A stretch of DNA of 64,000 nucleotides, taken from positions 18,507,563 to 18,571,562 of the forward strand of contig OU744447.1 in NCBI GenBank assembly GCA_916610825.1, in the 5' to 3' direction. Each line of letters opens with the position of its first letter. The stretch's first letter is position 1. This document shows positions 58,401 to 64,000 of the stretch, piece after piece. The notes under the pieces are model-generated. The model made no database searches. It worked only from the letters and a program-made list of their open reading frames with translations, and was not told where the DNA came from. A program made the position numbers and the translations under genes. The stretch comes from Haliclystus octoradiatus. Lineage: Eukaryota > Cnidaria > Staurozoa > Stauromedusae > Haliclystidae.

Positions 58401-61400
58401 TATTTGTAGAACAGTTAACCTAATAAATTGTTATAAACATAACAAACCTGTTGATATGATTTGATGTTCTAATTTCAGCAAGTCCTTTTGAAAAGACTGA
58501 AAAATGCCAAAAAAAACAAGAAGTAAAACATAGCACAACAATACGATAGCAGAAGTTTCACAATCACCAAACTCAACTAGAAACTAGAGAAATTGCCATA
58601 AGATGGTTTGAAGGATTAGCAAAATTCTGGCAACGATCAATTATGAATAATAGTTTTACTGAATATGTCATAAGAGATGATATTGACCAACCGTAATCTG
58701 TGCATCTAAAGAGTATGTGAAGGCATGCAGAACAGATGATGGATGATTCTCCTTCAATTCATATTTGCCATCAATAAATGCATACAAATCAGATAACATG
58801 TTGCCAACACATGCAAATTGATCAATTATATTGATTAACATCTCCTATAAAACACAAGTGACATATACAAAATCAATTGTAGGGATCAGATTAATGAAAA
58901 TATTCTTTTATCTACCTGCGATAAATGGGTAACAACAACATCTCTCCGAGGGATGCAAACACCGTTCTTCCATTTGTAAACTTCAGATGTTTTCTGTAAT
59001 CGACCAACGAGAAGCCTAGACAAAGCAAAATTGAGAAAGTGAATCAGAAATGAATTTCCTTAGACACAAGACACAGACAAGATTGATATAGTAAAACGAG
59101 GCTTAACTGACCATATTGATTCTCTGACAGCCACACTTTCATCAACAATTCGTTTATCTTGAATAGTGTTACTGATCATATTGCTTCAAATAAAATAGAA
59201 ACGAATAAATGAAATAAAGTAGAAGTTATAATATTATACAATAATAACTAAGGTTCTTCCAGCTTCATTTTGCGTTGGTTGCATTATAAGTACGAAACAT
59301 TTATTTGTAACTGTAATTTAAGAAAGAGAGGATATTGTATAAATAAATTGGTCTGGATATTGAACTACCAATAACCTATCAATGCTTAGTACGGAAATAC
59401 CCTTCCTGTTCATGTAAAACTATGGTGGGCCGTTTACATAACTATTTTGTGGTTAAATCCTTGTCCCTTTATTATAATAAGTGCCCGGGAATAAGTGCAA
59501 TTGCAACTTCTGCGCTCAGTTATTCATTGAATGACATGTAATACAGAATATCCTTGTATGAATTGTTGAGAAACCAAGTTGTCATCTGAGAAAATACCAC
59601 CATCTAAATAATAAGGGCTACCTGACTCGATACCATCAAAAAGTGTGATTAACATCCACGCTTTTTTGATCGCAGCTGAATTGACCAAATAATTCCAGCA
59701 CAGTTGTTTTCCTAAGTAGCCTATCCTTCATGTTACGATAACAAAACCCAGAATCAATTCAGAACATTTTAACTCTACAATTTCATAAAAATTTGACAAA
59801 CTTGCAAATACTGAAACCCTTTGAAAATCGAAGACCTGCAGTATCTACTACCGATTTTACTCTGTTTTATGATAACAAATTATCTATTCTGTAGTTCTCT
59901 TACAAGAAAAACATTTTTATAATTTATAAACTTCCGATTCACAGTCCTTAAATATCTGCTCCATCAACTTTTTCATCAATAATAATACATAGAAAATTGA
60001 TGGGTGGTTTAATATTCAGGTGTTACTAATGGATACAGAAATAAGTTTATGAAAATGAAGTAGCAAATTTTCCATAAATAGTTTATGTAAAAGTCTAAAG
60101 TAATGTGGACGGTGTCGCCCTACCGAAGGCACCCGTACCACTCCTCTATTTCTAGAGAAGTGGCTCTTTTCGCTAAGAGCAATGATGTTAAACGCTCCTT
60201 AGATCTCAGCCGCGACACTGCAGATCAATTTCAACAGATTTCATGGCAGATAGGCCTTGATTGTCAATGCGCAACGATGCGCCGCAGAAACTCACAATGC
60301 AATTCCTTCTGAACCATTCCATCCGCCATCCTTAGATGGTACTCATTTGATGTTTCAGATAAAGTCAAGGCTGAGTTGACCTGAGGGGGATTTGAACCAC
60401 AGTCGATCAGATATGATACGATCTGAAGTTCGGTTGCTCTGCCAACCGAGCTGATCACAACAGTTTATGTAAAAGTCTACCCTTTCAAGTCCATGTATTT
60501 CAAATGAATTGTTCATAAACTACATTATAAAGTTCATGTCATAATCAAGTATCATTGAGCTGCTCATGGAGTTATGTGAAGGGAGAGAAATATCGTTAAC
60601 ATACCTATCACATACAACAGAGCACAATCGATTATCAAAATGAGTTGTTCGCTGTTGACTGACCAACAGGCGATTTCCAACCAAGACATTACTACTGATA
60701 AGATTGTTGTTTGCCCATATGCGGCTCTATAGTCAAGACAAATACAATCATGATATATCCAATTCCATCATGTAGAATTTTGATTTCAAACAAAAAAGTA
60801 AGATTAAATTCCACTTACTTGTTTCATATCATTAACACAGGGATTTGATATTTGTATTGGTCGTATTTTTGCTGAGATTTTTTTATCAATATCTTTTGCC
60901 TCAGTATTTAACGAAGAGTATTTATTTTCTGTAGTTTCACTGACAGATCCATTCTCTGATGATGAATCATCCTAAAATATTTAATAAAATTGTAGGCTAA
61001 GAAAAAGAAATGCAAACAATGATGTACGGTAATGTCAAAGGCGTCTGAAGACTCCGTAATGTGCTATACTTCAATATATAGTAAGTATCTTTTAGACATA
61101 GTAAGGTATGTCTTAAATCAATTACATTGAGTACAGATTTGAATCATTGAGGTGTCTATAAACTTCACATATGCAATATGGAAGTTAGTAATACAGGCTG
61201 TACAGCATTCTATTAACACTTATGCGAGTCATGCAAAAATGTACAAATAATTAGCCATGGCGGCTCTAGATTTTTAACAAATTTATTGTGACTCACTATG
61301 CACCGCTGGTGTTAATAGAACACTTATACAGTCCATTTACATGTAAGATATTGCATAACTATATTCTTTATGCAATCATAAATACATGCTAATTCAGATA

Positions 61401-62368
61401 TCTAATCTAATACTGATATTTTAATCATACGAAGATTAATTATTATGATGTTAAGTATTAACCAGCACAATTTCTTTTGCCTATATCAGACAATGATCAC
61501 ATCATCAGAACCTTCATGATGAAGTTTGCATACCAGCTATTTGGCCTACCTCAGTTGTATCATCATCTAAGCTCCAATCTGAATCTTCTAATGCCTGCGA
61601 ACAAAATCGTGAAGATAAAAGATATTTATCCAAACAAGGAAGAGATTTGACTACAGCTAAATATTAACTTTTATGAATAATAAATAGTAAACGCACCTCT
61701 TCAACATTTTTGTGAAGGCTGATCCCAAGAAAAAGGGGTTCTACATCCCCAAGGAGATAGCTTTCCCAGTCAATCACATCATCAGCTATAAAAAATCACA
61801 TTGTCTTCAGATGGAGAAGCCCATGATATGCTGTATATACATCTGGTACTGTAGATCTTAGTTGTGTATCACACATTATCCAGTAGATCAAATGCATGTT
61901 ATTTGAGGCTAAAGTAGCTTACAGTTACATTTGATTACCTTGAACATCTTTTTCTTGCGGTGGGACGTAATCTTTTCTCAATGGAGAATCAGACAATTGT
62001 AAGAGCAGAGACACCAAAGAAAAATGACAATCACTCTGAAAATTCAAATTAAGACTTAATTTATGCTGCTACAGTAATTGAGATCGACAATATAATGTGC
62101 AAAATATGATGAATACTTCAGCATTTTGTAAGTCTTTTTTGCCAAGTAACAGTGAACTGAAAAAAGATGAGGTTAGTTGTTGAAGATGATCAGCCTTTAT
62201 GCCATCAGAGTGAACCTTAAATTTCTCACATAAGCTGAAATTAAAAACAAATTATAAACAGTACCTCTGTGAAAGCAATTCATGAATTATTCAATGGCCC
62301 AATTATCATGAACTGTATATGAATTTAAAGTGGGAAAAACCTTAATTTGATACATGACGTCTTCAAGT
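49302..62368 (-). CDS. TUBGCP5: Gamma-tubulin complex component 5
   Basis: A minus-strand gene of about 31 exons. Exons read by eye: 62341-62368 (tentative), 62117-62234, 61939-62035, 61697-61785, 61550-61594, 60819-60971, 60605-60726, 59112-59171, 58916-59015, 58692-58844, 58448-58496, 57789-57844, 57631-57696, 57190-57267, 55327-55445, 55184-55242, 54986-55056, 54323-54370, 53846-53921, 53570-53687, 53425-53500, 52941-53014, 52758-52826, 52500-52654, 52308-52395, 52089-52209, 51871-51922, 51730-51774, 51546-51626, 51147-51235, 50959-51059. The best match to human GCP5 is DFYLMADGDTTSLFY (human NFFLMEGGDTMYDFY). Others are SIILSDASQKEYNKVF, GTGLEFDHQL and DFDKCHRFILSFL. The protein belongs to the gamma-tubulin ring complex that nucleates microtubules. 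Small exons are missing from this model near 53,050-53,400 and 51,930-52,080, and the N-terminus was not found. The end is uncertain: a stop at 50927 by read-through, or splicing to 49370 with a stop at 49302. Confidence 0.85.
49540..49572. repeat. GAAT microsatellite
   Basis: GAATGAATGAATGAATATAT-type tetranucleotide repeat in non-coding sequence upstream of the small gene. Confidence 0.7.
52413..52445. repeat. (TA)n microsatellite
   Basis: An uninterrupted TA dinucleotide run in a TUBGCP5 intron. Confidence 0.8.
54562..54633 (+). tRNA. tRNA-Gln (anticodon TTG)
   Basis: 72 bp. The acceptor stem GGTTCTA pairs with TAGAACC plus discriminator T. The A box region is TGGTGTAATGGTTAGCACTC, the anticodon loop is CTTTGAA (TTG), and the B box is GAGTTCAAATC. 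The sequence is nearly identical to the vertebrate tRNA-Gln-UUG. A TTTT terminator follows at 54637. The gene lies antisense within a TUBGCP5 intron and has no introns. Confidence 0.97.
55555..55592. repeat. (TTA)n microsatellite with T run
   Basis: TTATTATTATTA run followed by TTTTTTTT in a large TUBGCP5 intron. Confidence 0.75.
55929..56276 (+). mobile_element. tRNA-derived SINE, plus copy
   Basis: The head resembles a tRNA gene, with A-box TTAGCTCAGATGGCAGAGCA and B-box GGTTCAAATCC. A shared body follows (GTCAACTCAGCCTTGACTTT; AAGGATGGCGGATGGAATGG; GGCGACACCG at the 3' end). It is about 350 bp and lies in a TUBGCP5 intron. The same sequence occurs inverted at 60,098-60,461. Confidence 0.85.
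56386..56587. mobile_element. MITE related to the TA-flanked element at 42.5 kb
   Basis: It begins CAGTGAAACCTGTATATAAC and ends with an inverted relative of that sequence (ACAGGTTTGAATG). The interior again has GACCACTAT/TGGCCTTTAT phrases. It is more diverged than the copy at 42,513-42,689 and lies in a TUBGCP5 intron. Confidence 0.65.
56877..57047. repeat. Near-perfect hairpin carrying hammerhead ribozyme
   Basis: The left arm from GACACAAAGATGAGGCAAAA is the near-exact reverse complement of the right arm ending CATCTTTGTGTC at 57047. Arms are about 75-80 bp with a short centre (about 56,955-56,970). It lies in a TUBGCP5 intron. Confidence 0.85.
56976..57020 (+). ncRNA. Hammerhead ribozyme (type I, minimal)
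   Basis: Stem I is CCGT (56976-56979) with ACGG (57017-57020). The core CTGATGA is at 56980-56986. Stem II ACGC/GCGT (56987-56990, 57000-57003) has a nine-base loop. GAAA is at 57004-57007. Stem III is ACT/AGT with loop CCG. Predicted cleavage is after A57016. All core positions fit the hammerhead consensus. The mirror strand has the same core, but its stem I is poorer. Confidence 0.82.
60098..60461 (-). mobile_element. tRNA-derived SINE, minus copy with 18-bp target duplication
   Basis: Inverted relative of the SINE at 55,929-56,276. It is flanked by exact 18-bp direct repeats AGTTTATGTAAAAGTCTA (60080-60097 and 60462-60479), as expected for LINE-driven insertion. The tRNA-like head has CAGCTCGGTTGGCAGAGCAA and GTGGTTCAAATCC. 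Confidence 0.88.
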
Positions 62369-63183
62369 CTGAAAATTACAATTGCGTAATTTTTACTTGA
62401 ATCTGGAATGTTCTTGTTGATATAAATTGCCATCAAAGGGATATTTTAGGCCAAATATTGCTGAGAAAAAAATGAGATTGGATCAAGCTTTACGACAAAA
62501 ACCAAGATCATGCTCAATTCTTTAAAAGGGAAGTGTTGGACTTTGTTACCCAATATCATTTTTGATAACAAATTATTAATAAAGTATAGCAATATATTTT
62601 ATTTAAACGAAGACTGAGATGAGGCTTTAACATGTACTTTTCCTATTTCCATAAGATTTTTCTACATTAAATGTCTTCACGATTTTATAAACATACCATA
62701 ACATTAATTATTGTTTCACCTTGCTACCCGATCAATCGTTTACTCAACAGCGATTTTGGTTAATGGGTGACAGGCCACGGCAACTCTCTTTGTAGAGTAA
62801 TCCTCAAATTATATTTCAATATGCTTGCTGTGTTTGCTTGTGATTTGTTGAAAGTGATGTTTTTCATTACTTCTGTCTTTCTATCTTTCTGTCACACAAA
62901 AATTGCTCCTCGGACAGTAATTTCAAAAGCAATTGACTTTTTGAATGCTCTAATCATCTGTCCAAAAAATATTCTAAACAGCATAATTTTTTGAAAATAG
63001 CAAGAATATATATATATGGGTTTCGCTCCTACCTCCTAGCTTCTGGTTTTACGTCATAAAGCTGGATCCTGTCTCTTTTTTTTCTCAGCGAGACTTGGCC
63101 TAAAATACCCCTTTGATGGCAGTAACAAGGAAATCACAGTTCGAAATAAAAATGACGCCATCGTAATTTTCAGAGTCGAATAC
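62369..63183. other. Region upstream of the recognised TUBGCP5 exons
   Basis: No further TUBGCP5 exon could be recognised. The missing N-terminal exons and promoter should lie here or beyond the LINE fragment. The rest is AT-rich. A (TA)n run is at about 63,007. Confidence 0.35.
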
Positions 63184-64000
63184 ATCATGCACCGAGCATT
63201 GTTCTGGCTTATCGCCCTCCCTCTTACAACGCAATTGATTTTTCACAATTTCTTTTACAGACATCTCATCTCATCAGAGCTGCCGGACTTGATTTTTGTA
63301 TTCTTGGCGACCTTAACCTAGACCTTTCTTCACCAAACAATAGAGGGAAACAACTTGTCAACTTCATCAATGATGAAAACCTCTCAAGTCTTATAAATCG
63401 AACAACTCGACCTACATCATCAACTATTCTTGACGTAATTCTAACAAGCAAAATCGAGTTGCCCAAAAGCACTATCGTGGTACCCAGAGTGGAAAGTGAC
63501 CACTCCATGATCTGCATCACAATAAAAACTACTGCTCCTCGACCATTTCCAGTAAAAGCATTATACAGATCAATGAAAAATAGAGACCCGACTCAACTTA
63601 TTTCAGAGCTTTCCAACATCCAATATTTCCGACCCAACTAGGCTTGCCCAAGAGTTTGAGTCGAATATATTATCTATAGTGGATTGTCTGTGTCCCACAA
63701 GAATGAGGATTGTAAAACCAGACCAACCAGGATGGCTAACTCCTAGGCTTGTTAAAGCAATTGTTAATCGAAACCGTCTCTATAATAGATACATCAGAGA
63801 AAAAAGCAAGAAAAATCGTCAAAACTACATCACAGCTAAAAAAGAAGTATCCTACATTAGCATTAGAAGATTTGAAATTCGATTAGCAATAAAAGATATT
63901 ATCGACAACAGCGTACCAAATGACTTTTGGAGAAAGCTGAGACCCTGGTTGCCAAATAATAAAAAGAGAGCATCAAATGAAGGCCTACTGGAATCAAACC
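63184..64000 (+). mobile_element. CR1/Jockey-like LINE fragment running off the window
   Basis: The end of an AP-type endonuclease domain is seen: VLAYRPPSYNAIDF, then CILGDLNLDLSSP, then RPTSSTILDVIL, then ESDHSMICI. It is followed by the linker before the reverse transcriptase (DQPGWLTPRLVKAIV; NDFWRKLRPWLP). The first frame stops at 63641 and the match continues in another frame from about 63,630, so one frameshift is present. The reverse transcriptase itself would lie beyond 64,000. Confidence 0.75.

Noticed and set aside
62767-62994. Hydrophobic 75-residue open frame upstream of the LINE fragment
   Set aside because: AT-rich sequence, no start context or splice support, and not similar to the missing N-terminus of TUBGCP5.

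Overview
The window is animal nuclear DNA: AT-rich, full of introns and mobile elements, with no bacterial or organellar features. Four host genes are recognisable by family. They are a DAZ/Boule-type RNA-binding protein, an EFHC1-type DM10 axonemal protein, gamma-tubulin complex component 5, and a pair of GRDP-like glycine-rich proteins. Two further host genes are not firmly identified. The repeat content (Penelope-like elements with hammerhead ribozymes, an RTE-type LINE, a tRNA-derived SINE, TTAA-flanked MITEs) fits an invertebrate. I cannot name the species. A tunicate or other marine invertebrate is a guess. Several genes have a splice acceptor only 8 to 28 bases before the start codon, which could reflect 5' UTR introns or spliced-leader trans-splicing.

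Layout: 0.3-2.8 kb holds GRDP-like gene 1 (minus). 3.25-6.31 kb is a young but incomplete Ty3/mdg4 LTR retrotransposon with LTRs that look identical. 6.85-7.73 kb is a palindromic pair of Penelope-like element 3' ends, each with a hammerhead ribozyme. 7.8-12.4 kb is gene-poor, with a MITE and a 104-bp tandem repeat. 12.46-15.70 kb is an RTE-like LINE with a long open frame and a 12-bp target duplication. 16.93-28.29 kb is a large palindromic DNA element with 9-bp target duplications. A second DNA transposon (21.60-28.24 kb, 8-bp target duplications) sits inside its right arm. That inner element encodes a two-exon protein of about 1,537 residues with EEADTR/DTDVL/GCDST motifs and a CXC-like cysteine tail, and it is the best candidate here for something undescribed. 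28.98-31.60 kb is GRDP-like gene 2 (minus). 33.7-36.1 kb is EFHC1-like (plus, 8 exons). 36-45.8 kb is intergenic, with a TTAA MITE and a decayed Ty3-type fossil. 45.8-47.4 kb is the DAZ/Boule-like gene (plus, 4 exons). 47.6-48.4 kb is a single-exon coiled-coil gene (minus). 48.8-49.4 kb is a small four-exon gene, possibly CFAP141-like (minus). 49.3-62.4 kb is TUBGCP5 (minus, about 31 exons), whose introns carry a tRNA-Gln gene, two SINE copies, a MITE and a hammerhead hairpin. The right edge holds part of a CR1/Jockey-like LINE that runs out of the window.

Several host genes share a theme by family knowledge, not by operon logic: EFHC1 is an axonemal microtubule inner protein, TUBGCP5 nucleates microtubules, the small gene may be ciliary, and DAZ/Boule acts in the germ line. 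The two GRDP-like genes are same-strand paralogues separated by 26 kb of mostly transposon DNA.
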